Part shown: positions 53,210-62,694 of the stretch, piece after piece | Numbering within the stretch: the first letter of the stretch is position 1 | Layout: each line of letters starts with the position of its first letter | Source: Bacteroidota bacterium | GTDB taxonomy: Bacteria; Bacteroidota; Bacteroidia; Chitinophagales; Chitinophagaceae | DNA: 64,000 bases | Reading direction: 5' to 3' | Assembly (NCBI GenBank): GCA_947457075.1 | Contig: CANGUG010000005.1 | Location: 87,778 to 151,777, forward strand | Translations under genes and position numbers: made by a program | The notes under the pieces: model-generated | The model's database searches: none | Seen by the model: only the letters and a program-made list of their open reading frames with translations | What the model was told of the DNA's origin: nothing

Positions 53210-55408
53210 ATGACTAGGTTATTGGGAACATTTGTATCATTATTAATGCTAGCCCCTGCTATGGCGCAGCAACCAAAAAAAATCCTTACTGCAAAGGATA
53301 GTTTAAGTAGATATACCGATAGTATAAGAAGCTTACCCCCCTTGGAAATAAGTACTGTTAGAGTTAGCGATAATAGTCCTTTTGCAAAAAGCAATGTAAC
53401 CGCTGCAGCAATTGCTCAATTCAATTTAGGGCAAGACCTTCCCTATCTAATTCAAAATACCCCGTCCATAGTGGCCAATTCGGATGCAGGAACAGGTATT
53501 GGTTATACAGGTATCAGAATTAGAGGGACCGATGCTACCCGAATTAATGTAACCTTAAATGGAATACCCTATAATGATGCGGAAAGTATGGGTGTATTTT
53601 TGGTGAATCTCCCCGATTTTAGTTCAAGTGCGAGTAGCATTCAAATTCAAAGAGGAGTGGGTACTTCAACCAATGGTTCAAGTGCATTTGGTGCCACCAT
53701 TAATTTAGCGACCAATGACTATCGTCCCGCTAAATATCTTTCATTACAAAATAGTTTTGGAAGTTTTAACACCAATAAAAACACCTTACTTTTTGGAACT
53801 GGATTAATCAATAATCGTTTTACTATTGATGCACGTTTAAGTAATATCACCAGCGATGGCTTTATTGATAGAGCAAAAAGTGATTTAAAATCTTTTTATG
53901 TTAGCTCCACTTACTGGGGGGATAAATCCTCCTTAAGATTAAATGTATTTTCTGGTAAAGAAAAAACCTACCAAGCTTGGTATGGTGTTCCTGAAGACAG
54001 TTTAGCCACCAACAGAACATTCAACCCAGCGGGAACTGAAAAAACAGATGCACCTTACGACAACCAAACTGATAATTACACTCAAACACATTATCAACTA
54101 TTTTACAATAAAGAGATTAACTCAAATTTAAAATGGAATACAGCCCTGTTTTTAACCAAGGGAAGAGGCTATTACGAAGAATATAAAGCAAGTGTTAATT
54201 TAGCTGATTATGGTATAACACCCATTCCATCAATAAACAATATTAATCCTGATTTAATTAGAAGAAGATGGTTGGATAATCAGTTTTATGGACAAATATT
54301 TTCGATCTCCTATGAAAAAAATACCGACAAACTTATTTTGGGTGGTGGATGGAGTCAATATGATGGACAACATTTTGGAGAGCTCCCCTACGGAGTTCCC
54401 AATATCACTAGCCTTGCTTTGATTAATCCTATCTACTATTCAAATATGGGTCACAAAAATGACCTAAATGGTTATGTAAAATGGGAACATCAAGTCACCA
54501 ATAAACTAACAAGCTTTATTGATTTACAATTCAGAAAAGTGCGCCATACAATAAATGGCTTTAATAGCAATCCAACTTTATTGATAGATCGTCAATTTAA
54601 CTTCTTTAATCCCAAGGCTGGATTGAGCTATAAAACAAAAAATACTACTTATTATACTAGTATCGCAATTGCTCATAAGGAACCCAACAGAGATGACTTT
54701 GAAGCAGGTATCACACAGCAACCAAAACATGAAATTTTATACGATTGGGAAACAGGCTTCCTATACAAAACGCCTAATGTAAACTTTGGTGCCAATTTTT
54801 ATTTTATGAGTTATAAGGATCAATTGGTATTAACGGGTAAAATTAACGATGTGGGCGCCTATACCAGAACCAATGTACCTGAAAGCTATCGAGCAGGGTT
54901 AGAAATAGAGGAGCAATGGAAAATCAACAAGTTTATTACCAGCAATGGTAACATTACAATTAGCAACAATAAAATTGCAGCGTTTACTGAATATTTTGAC
55001 GATTATGACAATGGTGGACAAGTGAGTATTCAACACCGAAATACCGATATTGCTTTTTCTCCAAATATGACGGCCACCCATAGCTTTCAAATTAAGCCTT
55101 CAGATAAAATAAATTTTAGTTTAATTAGCAAATATGTTTCAAAGCAATATTTGGATAATACCCAAAATGAAAATCGAAAATTAAATGCCTTTTTCACTAA
55201 TGACTTAACTGCATCCTATCAATTGACCAATACTAAAAAATGGAATATACTATTGCAATTGTATGCTATCAATATTTTTGATGTAAAGTATGAGCCCAAT
55301 GGATATACCTATAGTTATGTATGGGGAGGCACTACTACTACTTCAAATAATTATTTCCCTATGGCGGGTAGAAATTTTTTAATGAGTTTGAAAATTGATT
55401 TAAAATAG
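53210..55408 (+). CDS. TonB-dependent receptor, thiamine-regulated
   Basis: A 732-residue outer-membrane receptor. A signal peptide ends near AMAQQ; the plug has LPPLEISTVRVSDNSPF, GYTGIRIRGTDATR and VNLPDFSSSASSIQI, and the barrel ends in a C-terminal aromatic strand (FLMSLKIDLK). It lacks the carboxypeptidase-like N-domain. Control by the TPP riboswitch upstream indicates uptake of thiamine or a precursor (like the OMR1 receptor of Bacteroides). No pnuT transporter or thiamine kinase gene is adjacent. Ligand is inferred from the riboswitch. Confidence 0.92.
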   Translation: MTRLLGTFVSLLMLAPAMAQQPKKILTAKDSLSRYTDSIRSLPPLEISTVRVSDNSPFAKSNVTAAAIAQFNLGQDLPYLIQNTPSIVANSDAGTGIGYTGIRIRGTDATRINVTLNGIPYNDAESMGVFLVNLPDFSSSASSIQIQRGVGTSTNGSSAFGATINLATNDYRPAKYLSLQNSFGSFNTNKNTLLFGTGLINNRFTIDARLSNITSDGFIDRAKSDLKSFYVSSTYWGDKSSLRLNVFSGKEKTYQAWYGVPEDSLATNRTFNPAGTEKTDAPYDNQTDNYTQTHYQLFYNKEINSNLKWNTALFLTKGRGYYEEYKASVNLADYGITPIPSINNINPDLIRRRWLDNQFYGQIFSISYEKNTDKLILGGGWSQYDGQHFGELPYGVPNITSLALINPIYYSNMGHKNDLNGYVKWEHQVTNKLTSFIDLQFRKVRHTINGFNSNPTLLIDRQFNFFNPKAGLSYKTKNTTYYTSIAIAHKEPNRDDFEAGITQQPKHEILYDWETGFLYKTPNVNFGANFYFMSYKDQLVLTGKINDVGAYTRTNVPESYRAGLEIEEQWKINKFITSNGNITISNNKIAAFTEYFDDYDNGGQVSIQHRNTDIAFSPNMTATHSFQIKPSDKINFSLISKYVSKQYLDNTQNENRKLNAFFTNDLTASYQLTNTKKWNILLQLYAINIFDVKYEPNGYTYSYVWGGTTTTSNNYFPMAGRNFLMSLKIDLK

Positions 55409-55446
55409 CCTTTATTAAAAAATAAATATAGCTAAGCCTTACCGAC

Positions 55447-55476
55447 AAAAAAGGAGCAATGACTTGCTCCTTTTTT
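55447..55476. terminator. Bidirectional terminator between TonB receptor and S33 peptidase genes
   Basis: Perfect 13-bp stem AAAAAAGGAGCAA/TTGCTCCTTTTTT, loop TGAC, between convergent genes. Confidence 0.9.
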
Positions 55477-55496
55477 TATAAATAGGATTACTAAAT

Positions 55497-56525
55497 TTAT
55501 TTTGCTTCTAGCCCTTTAATGAATTTAATTAAACCCGTGAAATAAGTTTGCTGATCATCGTACATGGACATATGCGAACCTTTAGAACAATATAAATATT
55601 GTCCATTAGGCACTAATTTTGAAATTTCTTCCATTGCTTTTGGATCCATGGTATCAAATTCACCCCCAATACTTAAAACGGGTACTGTAATTTTTTTAAG
55701 ATCCGCTTTACGATCCCAATTTTTTAAACTAGCATCCCCAACAATGCCAAATTCAGAAGGGCCTTGCATTTTCAAATATAAAGGGTAGTTCATTTTTGCA
55801 AATGCTCTTTTCACTGGATCAGGCCAGGTAGCAGGAGGCATTCTCAAAACATGCTCAGGATAATAATTATCTGCTATTAATTTTAAATAAACCGGATTGG
55901 TATAATCCCCCTTAGCCTCATATGAACGAATAGATGCCAAAATATCCTTTGGTAATTGTAGTGCCAATACATTATTTGCATACTTATTATATTCAGGTAC
56001 AGAAGGAACCATATTTGAAATAACCAACCCTTTTAAATTTTGTTGGTACTTAAGCGCATATTCGGTGGCTAAAATTCCTCCCCATGAATGTCCCAATAAG
56101 ATAAAATTAGAAGCGTCCATTTTAAGTGCCTTACGCACAGTTTCCACTTCTTCTACAAATTGTGGAATGGTCCATAAACTTGAATCATTGGGATTGTCGG
56201 AATAGGCAGAGCCCAATTGATCATAATAATAGTATTCAAAACCTTCTTGCGGAAAGAAGGAATCAAAACATTCAAAGTATTCATGAGTGGCACCGGGGCC
56301 TCCATGTAATAATAGTACTTTTATTTTTGGATTGTTCCCCACTCTTTTGGTCCAAACATTAAAAGTGCCTTTGGGTGTTTGAATTGGAATCATTTGTACC
56401 CCACCAGATAAAATATCCGTTTTGCCCGTAGTATCATGATAGGATGACTTACCTATACCCGAATTTGAATTGCAGGCAGCAAATAATAATGTGCATGCAA
56501 TAAGAAATGCATTGGTTATTTTCAT
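55497..56525 (-). CDS. Proline iminopeptidase-like lipoprotein (S33)
   Basis: A 342-residue alpha/beta hydrolase with a lipobox (LFAAC), so it should be lipid-anchored. The oxyanion motif HGGPGA (residues 75-80), nucleophile elbow GHSWGG (residues 146-151), acid in GEFDTM and His in GSHMSMYD fit proline iminopeptidases and related S33 hydrolases. In the periplasm or on the surface it would release N-terminal proline or a related residue. It is the last gene before the terminator shared with the TonB receptor. Confidence 0.9.
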   Translation of the reverse strand: MKITNAFLIACTLLFAACNSNSGIGKSSYHDTTGKTDILSGGVQMIPIQTPKGTFNVWTKRVGNNPKIKVLLLHGGPGATHEYFECFDSFFPQEGFEYYYYDQLGSAYSDNPNDSSLWTIPQFVEEVETVRKALKMDASNFILLGHSWGGILATEYALKYQQNLKGLVISNMVPSVPEYNKYANNVLALQLPKDILASIRSYEAKGDYTNPVYLKLIADNYYPEHVLRMPPATWPDPVKRAFAKMNYPLYLKMQGPSEFGIVGDASLKNWDRKADLKKITVPVLSIGGEFDTMDPKAMEEISKLVPNGQYLYCSKGSHMSMYDDQQTYFTGLIKFIKGLEAK

Positions 56526-56564
56526 ATTTATAGTTGTTGTCTATAAATATAATCAAAAATTAGC

Positions 56565-56873
56565 TTATCCAGGGAACTGCTCCTGCCATGCAAGCATACC
56601 ACCCACCACATTAATCACATTTTTAAAGCCGCAAGGTGCTAACATCAAGCAGGCCTGTCCACTTCGATTTCCGCTACGGCAATAAATGTAAACGGTCTCC
56701 TCTTTTAAATGCTCAATTTCGTCAATTTGCATTGCTTGAACAAGTCCAAGTGGAAGCAATTGCCCGCCAATATTAAAGGCAGCATGCTCATGTGGTTCAC
56801 GTACATCTAATAAATTTATTTTTTCTCCAGCGTCTATTTTTGCCTTTAAATCAGCTACTGATATGGTTTGCAT
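56565..56873 (-). CDS. Single-domain rhodanese-like protein
   Basis: A 102-residue rhodanese domain: LLDVREPHEHAAFNI at the start and the active-site loop YCRSGNRS with the catalytic Cys. No partner domain, no signal peptide. It may carry persulfide sulfur in the cytoplasm, but its acceptor is unknown. It is 11 bases downstream of the PASTA gene on the same strand. Confidence 0.92.
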   Translation of the reverse strand: MQTISVADLKAKIDAGEKINLLDVREPHEHAAFNIGGQLLPLGLVQAMQIDEIEHLKEETVYIYCRSGNRSGQACLMLAPCGFKNVINVVGGMLAWQEQFPG

Positions 56874-56884
56874 AAAATGTATAA

Positions 56885-57715
56885 TTAATTATTATTTATT
56901 GAATCGGGTTGAATGATTAATGGAGGGGAAAGATCAATGCTTAAATTAATAGTGGACCCTCTCAACATTCTTTTTGGTTTTGGTTGACCCGTTGAATCTA
57001 AAATCATGGACTGTATGCCAGGATCTTGTCCAATTACAAATGCAGCAGCAGTGTCTTGAATACTTGCACTTGATGTAAACCCTCCTACTATGAATCCAGC
57101 AGCAAGTATTTTTGCTCTTGCCATTTCAACCGTTAAACCAACTAAGTCTGGCACTTCAATCATTTCACTTAATGAGCCATCTCCCACCAATAAATTAATG
57201 CCTGAACCCGATGATATTTTTGAGCCAGCAGCAATAGGAACTCCATTTAATAATTGATCCAATACCACATTGGAATTTTTATCAGGCACTAAGGTGATGT
57301 TACCAACCCTTAATCCCAAGGCCTTTAAATACATTTGGGCACTTTGTAAAGAGAAACCAACCAAGTTAGGCATTTCTACTTGTGGCGCTAAAACTCTATT
57401 AATTGTTAAATAGATGGTCCTTCCTTTTCTTACAATTTCGTCTGCTTCAGGATTTTGTCTTAGAATGGTGTTTTTGGGGAGTGTATCTACATAAATGGAA
57501 TCCTGTAACACCACATCAAAACCCAAGGCTTTTAAATTTTGTTCTGCAGTGTTAATATCCAACCCAACAACCGTGGGTACTTTTTCTGTTTTTCCATTTC
57601 CTGTGATTAACCCCAATGAAAAAAAGAACAATAGAAATACAATCAAAAATGCAACAATGCCTATCAAGACATTATACCACAAAGGTTTTTTTAATAATTT
57701 TTCAATTGTTTCCAT
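56885..57715 (-). CDS. Membrane-anchored PASTA domain protein
   Basis: A 276-residue bitopic protein: one membrane helix (residues 17-40) and three extracytoplasmic PASTA domains (starting at VPTVVGLDINTAEQNL, MPNLVGFSLQSAQMYL and VPDLVGLTVEMARAKI). PASTA modules bind peptidoglycan fragments; the kinase or PBP normally attached is missing. The Asp-ala ligase gene lies 15 bases upstream on the same strand, so an envelope role is likely. ATG 57715 preferred over a TTG two codons upstream. Confidence 0.92.
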   Translation of the reverse strand: METIEKLLKKPLWYNVLIGIVAFLIVFLLFFFSLGLITGNGKTEKVPTVVGLDINTAEQNLKALGFDVVLQDSIYVDTLPKNTILRQNPEADEIVRKGRTIYLTINRVLAPQVEMPNLVGFSLQSAQMYLKALGLRVGNITLVPDKNSNVVLDQLLNGVPIAAGSKISSGSGINLLVGDGSLSEMIEVPDLVGLTVEMARAKILAAGFIVGGFTSSASIQDTAAAFVIGQDPGIQSMILDSTGQPKPKRMLRGSTINLSIDLSPPLIIQPDSINNN

Positions 57716-57730
57716 ATCCAACCAATAAGA

Positions 57731-58720
57731 TTAATTCGTTTTTGCTATTGCATCTTCTACTAATGTAGCATAAAAATCGGTCAAATTCCAATTCATTGCT
57801 TTTACTTGCTGCGGAATCACACTTGCTTCACTTTGCCCCGGCACCGTATTCACTTCTAACATATAGGCTTTTTCAGCAGCTTCATCATAAATAAAATCTA
57901 CTCTAACCACTCCTCTACAATTTAAAGTAGCATATACTTTTTTAGCAGCGGTAGTTAAGTCGTTAAACATTTTTTCAGAAATAACAGCGGGTGTAATTTC
58001 CTTGCTCTTTCCTTGGTACTTCGCTTCAAAATCAAAAAATTCATTTTCAGTAGTGATCTCCGTAATTGGCAATACAGTTAACACACTTTTGGATTTAAAA
58101 ACTCCAATGGTAAATTCTCTTCCACTGATAAATTCTTCTACCAACACTTGGGTATCTTCTTTGAATGCTTTTTCTAAAGCGGGGGCCAATTCATTGGCAG
58201 TATTTACTTTACTGATACCTAAACTACTCCCCCCATTATTTGGCTTTACAAAAACAGGCAAATTTAATTGGGCTAAAATTTGATCAGTAGATAAAGGAGA
58301 TTCTATAAATAAATGCAATGATTTAGCCACATTTACGCCGCCAAATCCTGCCACGGCTACAGTGTATCTTTTGTTGAAAGTTAATGCAGAAGTGGCCGTA
58401 TCACAACTTGTATAGGGCAGGCCAATCATATCAAAATAACCTTGCAATTTACCATCCTCTCCTGGTGTGCCATGAATACACATTAGGGCAACGTCAAATG
58501 TAATTTTTTCTCCGCCTTCCTCAATACTAAAATCAGCTTTATTCACTGCGACTTCTTCACCTACTAAATTTTCATACCACCATCCAGTGGGATGGATATC
58601 AATTAAGTAAACCTCATATACATTTTTATCAAGTGCATTCATTACCGTTTTTGCACTTTTATAACTAATCTGCGCTTCTGAACTTAAGCCACCCGTAACC
58701 AATGCTACTTTCTTTTTCAT
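57731..58720 (-). CDS. ddl: D-alanine--D-alanine ligase
   Basis: A 329-residue ATP-grasp enzyme that joins two D-Ala for peptidoglycan precursors. Family marks: VTGGLSSEAQISYKSA, the IHGTPGEDGKLQGYFD block, FVKPNNGGSSLGI and EVNTVPGQSEAS near the end. ATG 58720 is used. It heads a small envelope run ddl-PASTA-rhodanese. Confidence 0.95.
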   Translation of the reverse strand: MKKKVALVTGGLSSEAQISYKSAKTVMNALDKNVYEVYLIDIHPTGWWYENLVGEEVAVNKADFSIEEGGEKITFDVALMCIHGTPGEDGKLQGYFDMIGLPYTSCDTATSALTFNKRYTVAVAGFGGVNVAKSLHLFIESPLSTDQILAQLNLPVFVKPNNGGSSLGISKVNTANELAPALEKAFKEDTQVLVEEFISGREFTIGVFKSKSVLTVLPITEITTENEFFDFEAKYQGKSKEITPAVISEKMFNDLTTAAKKVYATLNCRGVVRVDFIYDEAAEKAYMLEVNTVPGQSEASVIPQQVKAMNWNLTDFYATLVEDAIAKTN

Positions 58721-58761
58721 CTTCAATAATTCTCAATTATTAAGTCATAAATATAGGAAAT

Positions 58762-58789
58762 AAAAAAAGGGAAAAACTTCCCTTTTTTT
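58762..58789 (-). terminator. Terminator of the 4Fe-4S ferredoxin gene
   Basis: A 12-bp stem AAAAAAAGGGAA/TTCCCTTTTTTT with loop AAAC, 10 bases after the ferredoxin stop. Confidence 0.85.
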
Positions 58790-58799
58790 TATCGTAAAA

Positions 58800-59147
58800 C
58801 TAAGCGTGTAGTTTATCTTTTTTAGCTAGTAATGCATCCACCGTTTCTTGGTATAACTCATCATGAACACAACAGTCAACTGGACATACTGCAGCACATT
58901 GAGGTTCTTCGTGGAAACCTTGACATTCAGTACACTTGTTGGGCGTAATATAATAAGTGTCACTGGCAATAGGTGCGATTCTTGCGTCCGCATCAACAGC
59001 AGTTCCATCTAATAAATTAAAACTTCCTTTTACTGTAGTGCCATCAGCCATAGCCCATTCAACACCACCCTCATAGATAGCATTATTTGGACATTCTGGT
59101 TCACAAGCTCCACAATTGATACATTCGTCGGTGATTTTCAGTGCCAT
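58800..59147 (-). CDS. Bacterial-type 4Fe-4S ferredoxin
   Basis: A 115-residue ferredoxin with two cluster motifs, [13 protein letters not shown] at the N-terminus and [20 protein letters not shown] in the C-terminal half (the second with a long gap between the first and second pairs of Cys). An insert of about 30 residues lies between them. It is divergent from the acyl-CoA reductase gene. Confidence 0.93.
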   Translation of the reverse strand: MALKITDECINCGACEPECPNNAIYEGGVEWAMADGTTVKGSFNLLDGTAVDADARIAPIASDTYYITPNKCTECQGFHEEPQCAAVCPVDCCVHDELYQETVDALLAKKDKLHA

Positions 59148-59172
59148 AAAAATAATTTAATAATTAGTGACG

Positions 59173-59180
59173 TACTTTTG
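59173..59180 (+). promoter_or_regulatory. -7 box of the acyl-CoA reductase gene
   Basis: TACTTTTG (TAnnTTTG) 23 bases before the ATG at 59204. Confidence 0.5.
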
Positions 59181-59203
59181 CCTTACAAATATAAAGAACT
59201 GAT

Positions 59204-60199
59204 ATGAACATTCAAGCAAGAATTGATGCTTTTTTTACCCTTGGCGATAAATATTTAACAAAGGAAAATCAGGGTTTCCAGGAGGCCAAATGGAAGGCCC
59301 ATCAACAAAATGCATGGTTTTTGCCTGAGTTTATTGAACAGTCCTCCCATCAAATTGTCACGCAATTTTTACAAAAGGAGCAAATGACCAACTGGGTTAA
59401 CTTGTACCCTGCTATATCAAATTCCAATACAGGTATTAAAGTGGGTATCGTAATGGCTGGTAACATTCCCTTGGTTGGTTTTCATGATTTGTTAAGTGTA
59501 CTAATGGCTGGGCATACTGCTGTAGTGAAATGCTCCTCCAAAGACACCGTACTGATACAATTTGTTATTGATGCTTTAAAAGAAATAAATCCCGCATTTA
59601 CAGATTTAATCATCGTACAAGAACAACTCAAAAATTGCGACGCGTACATTGCCACAGGAAGCAACAATGCGGGACAATATTTTGAACAGTATTTTGGCAA
59701 GTATCCAAATATCATAAGAAAAAATAAAACCTCTGTGGCTATACTAGAAGGCAATGAAACCAAGGAAGAATTGGCATTATTGGCCGACGACATGTTATTA
59801 TACTTTGGGATGGGTTGCAGGAATGTTACTCAAATTTGGGTACCCATGGGTTATGATTTTATTCCTTTGCTTTCCGCATTAAAAAAATATGACTATTTAA
59901 TTGACCAACATAAGTTTAAACATAATTACGATTACCAACTGGCTTTACTCATGATGAACAGGCAGTTTTATATGGATGCCGGTGGTATTTTGTTAAGTGA
60001 AAACCCTTCCCCTTTTGCTGCCATATCTCAAATTCATTATCAATTTTATACACCTGACCAGCAACCCGAATTGAGATCGGCGGAAATTCAATGTGTAGTG
60101 GGGCGACAATATCTTCCATTTGGAAGCCTACAAAAACCTACTCTCAGTCAATATGCTGACGGAGTCGATACCCTGGAATTTTTGTCAAGTTTAGACTAA
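59204..60199 (+). CDS. Acyl-CoA reductase (LuxC family)
   Basis: A 331-residue protein of the LuxC/acyl-CoA reductase family, an aldehyde-dehydrogenase-like fold. Recognised from VMAGNIPLVGFHDLLSVL, KCSSKDT and the catalytic Cys in GMGCRNVTQIWVP. In bioluminescent bacteria LuxC makes fatty aldehyde; in Bacteroidota the role is unknown. It is shorter than LuxC (about 480), lacking part of the C-terminus. It is divergent from a 4Fe-4S ferredoxin gene. Confidence 0.88.
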   Translation: MNIQARIDAFFTLGDKYLTKENQGFQEAKWKAHQQNAWFLPEFIEQSSHQIVTQFLQKEQMTNWVNLYPAISNSNTGIKVGIVMAGNIPLVGFHDLLSVLMAGHTAVVKCSSKDTVLIQFVIDALKEINPAFTDLIIVQEQLKNCDAYIATGSNNAGQYFEQYFGKYPNIIRKNKTSVAILEGNETKEELALLADDMLLYFGMGCRNVTQIWVPMGYDFIPLLSALKKYDYLIDQHKFKHNYDYQLALLMMNRQFYMDAGGILLSENPSPFAAISQIHYQFYTPDQQPELRSAEIQCVVGRQYLPFGSLQKPTLSQYADGVDTLEFLSSLD

Positions 60200-60354
60200 A
60201 ATTATCCGAAAATTTGACATAAACGAACATTTTCGTAAATATTTTGTTAATTATGCAAAATGTTTTTGTGACAAAGTTTCGGCTTTGTTAAATTGCAAGT
60301 GGAATGGTATATAAATTGTAAAATGTAAATAGTTAACTCAAAACTGATAAAATT
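60200..60354. other. Leader region of degP
   Basis: 155 bases without an ORF. A short hairpin ACAAAG-TTTCGG-CTTTGT lies at 60272-60289. No clear TAnnTTTG box or sigma-E-type site is visible. Confidence 0.5.
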
Positions 60355-61872
60355 ATGAACCTGAACTTTAAAAATGTATTGGCGATTATCGGCATTAGTG
60401 CAAGTACTACTTTATTAAGCATTTGGGGCTATACCAGTTGGAATAAGTCAAGTAGTTTTGAAATGAATGGAAAACTTCCGGCAAATTACGCAAGTTTCAC
60501 CAATGGATTAGCGCCTGGCTCCACTGTTGATTTTACACCTGCTGCCAATTCAGCAGCCCCTGCAGTGGTGCATATCAAAACCAAAACCAATGCAAAAAAA
60601 GTAGATAATGGATCACAATCAAGACCTAGAAATCCTTTCTTTGATTTTTTTGGAGACGATAATTTTGGAGACTTTTTTGGAGGACCAAGAGTCATCCCAG
60701 AACAAAGAGCGAGTGGAAGTGGTGTTTTGATCACTGCCGATGGATATATTGTGACCAATAATCACGTAGTGAATGGCGCCGATGAAATTAATGTTACACT
60801 TAATAATAAAAAAACCTACAAAGCAAAAGTCATAGGCGTTGATGCAAGTAGTGATTTAGCCGTAATTAAAATTGAAGAAAACGGCCTACCTTATTTAGTA
60901 TATGGTAATAGTGACGAAGTGAAATTGGGACAATGGGTACTGGCTATTGGTTATCCTTTAAGCCTTGATGTAACTATTACTGCCGGGATTATCAGTGCAA
61001 AAAACAGAAGTATTGACATTAACTCAAGACAAAGTGATAAACCACTTGAATCTTTTTTACAAACCGATGCGGCTGTGAATCAAGGAAATAGTGGTGGTGC
61101 TTTGGTTAACACTGCAGGTGAGCTAGTGGGGATCAATTCTGCAATCATGTCTCCTACCGGATCTTATGCTGGATATTCTTATGCAATACCCGTAAATATT
61201 GTTAAGAAAATAGTGACTGATATTGTTAAATTCGGTACCGTTCAAAGAGCATACTTAGGACTTAGTTATGCAAAAGACGGATTGTCTGACGAAGAAATTA
61301 AAAAGTTAGAAAGCGAGTTAAATGTAAAATACAAGGAAGGTGAAGGTTTATTGGTAACCGATGTGTTAGAAGGTGGTGCAGCCATTGCAGCAGGTATCAA
61401 AAAGGGCGACATCATCCATAAATTAAACGGTGTTGCTATTAAAACTGCGCCTGAATTACAAGAGCAAATTTCAAGGTATAAACCAGGAGATAAAATTTCA
61501 GTCATCGTAAAAAGAGGCGGTAAAGATGTAAGCTTTGACGTAGTGTTAAAAGCAAAATTGGGCACTTCCGATTTAACGAAGAGCAGTAAAATGGCTGAAA
61601 AATTAGGCGGAAAATTAGAAACAGTTGATAAAGCAACTGCTGATAAAAACGATATTGAAGGCGGTGTTATTATTAAAGAATTAGGTAATGGTGTGTTAGG
61701 CAAGAGCAGAATTGAAAAAGGCTTTGTCATCACCAGTGTAAATGATGAAGAAGTAAAAACTGCCGAAGAATTTTATGAAGCTGTAAAAAAATCAAACGGC
61801 TCAGTAAAATTAGGGGGCTTTTATCCCGGCTATTATGGGAACTACGCCTTCATTTTAAACTTGAAAGATTAG
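60355..61872 (+). CDS. degP: Periplasmic serine protease/chaperone DegP (HtrA)
   Basis: A 505-residue HtrA protease with an N-terminal membrane or signal segment (residues 5-22). Catalytic triad: His137 (TNNHVVNG), Asp167 (SSDLAVIK) and Ser246 (GNSGGALV). Two PDZ domains follow (AYLGLSY...; GGVIIKELGNGV...). A Phe/Gly/Asp-rich linker (FFDFFGDDNFGDFFGG) sits before the protease domain. It degrades or refolds damaged envelope proteins. A strong terminator follows. Confidence 0.96.
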   Translation: MNLNFKNVLAIIGISASTTLLSIWGYTSWNKSSSFEMNGKLPANYASFTNGLAPGSTVDFTPAANSAAPAVVHIKTKTNAKKVDNGSQSRPRNPFFDFFGDDNFGDFFGGPRVIPEQRASGSGVLITADGYIVTNNHVVNGADEINVTLNNKKTYKAKVIGVDASSDLAVIKIEENGLPYLVYGNSDEVKLGQWVLAIGYPLSLDVTITAGIISAKNRSIDINSRQSDKPLESFLQTDAAVNQGNSGGALVNTAGELVGINSAIMSPTGSYAGYSYAIPVNIVKKIVTDIVKFGTVQRAYLGLSYAKDGLSDEEIKKLESELNVKYKEGEGLLVTDVLEGGAAIAAGIKKGDIIHKLNGVAIKTAPELQEQISRYKPGDKISVIVKRGGKDVSFDVVLKAKLGTSDLTKSSKMAEKLGGKLETVDKATADKNDIEGGVIIKELGNGVLGKSRIEKGFVITSVNDEEVKTAEEFYEAVKKSNGSVKLGGFYPGYYGNYAFILNLKD

Positions 61873-61888
61873 TATAAAAATCAATTGC

Positions 61889-61920
61889 AAAAAAGGTCGC
61901 TCATTTGAGCGACCTTTTTT
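61889..61920. terminator. Bidirectional terminator between degP and mazG
   Basis: Perfect 15-bp stem AAAAAAGGTCGCTCA/TGAGCGACCTTTTTT with a TT loop, ending at the mazG stop codon. Confidence 0.92.
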
Positions 61921-61921
61921 T

Positions 61922-62692
61922 TTATTTCATTTGCTGCCACAACGCTTCTTTTTCCTGAAGGCTCATCGATGCTAAATCAAGCCCATGCGCATTTGCATAT
62001 TGTTCCATTCGTTCAAAGCGATGCTTAAATTTTTTATTGGTCTTTTCCAAAGCCGTCTCGGGATCAATATTTAAAAAACGCGCATAATTGATCATGCTAA
62101 ACAATACGTCTCCAAATTCTTGTTCCATTTTGGCTTGATGGTTGGCTTCAATTTCGGCCTTTAACTCTCCTATCTCTTCCTCTACCTTTTCCCATACCTG
62201 CTCCTTATTCTCCCATTCAAAGCCTACATGTTTCACTTTTTCTTGTATTCTTAATGCTTTTACAATGGCAGGTAAACTATTGGGCACGCCACTTAAAATT
62301 GTTTTTTTACCTTGGCCCTCTTTCAATTTTAACTGTTCCCAATTTCTTTTTACATCGTCCTCATTTTCAACTTTCACATCCCCATAAATATGAGGGTGAC
62401 GATGAATCAATTTTTTCGCAATGCCTTCCATTACTTCCTCTAGCGTAAATTTTCCTTGCTCTTTTCCTATCCTTGCATAAAATAATACATGAAGCATTAT
62501 ATCTCCCAACTCTTCTTTGATTCCCTCCCAATCCTCCTCCATTATCGAGTCAACGAGTTCATATAGTTCCTCAATAGTGTTGCTTCGTAAACTATGTATG
62601 GTTTGTTTTTTATCCCAAGGACATTGCTCGCGCAGCGTGTCCATGATTTCAACTAATGCTAAAAAACGATTAGATACAATTTCGGATGACAT
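61922..62692 (-). CDS. mazG: Nucleoside triphosphate pyrophosphohydrolase MazG
   Basis: A 256-residue protein with two MazG helical domains: CPWDKKQTIHSLRSNTIEELYELVD with the EExxE-type metal site, then EKVEEEIGELKAEIE...EFGDVLFSMINYARF. It hydrolyses NTPs and may affect ppGpp levels as in E. coli. The ATG at 62692 is 2 bases after the stop of the DUF3667 gene, so they are co-transcribed. Confidence 0.95.
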   Translation of the reverse strand: MSSEIVSNRFLALVEIMDTLREQCPWDKKQTIHSLRSNTIEELYELVDSIMEEDWEGIKEELGDIMLHVLFYARIGKEQGKFTLEEVMEGIAKKLIHRHPHIYGDVKVENEDDVKRNWEQLKLKEGQGKKTILSGVPNSLPAIVKALRIQEKVKHVGFEWENKEQVWEKVEEEIGELKAEIEANHQAKMEQEFGDVLFSMINYARFLNIDPETALEKTNKKFKHRFERMEQYANAHGLDLASMSLQEKEALWQQMK

Positions 62693-62694
62693 AA

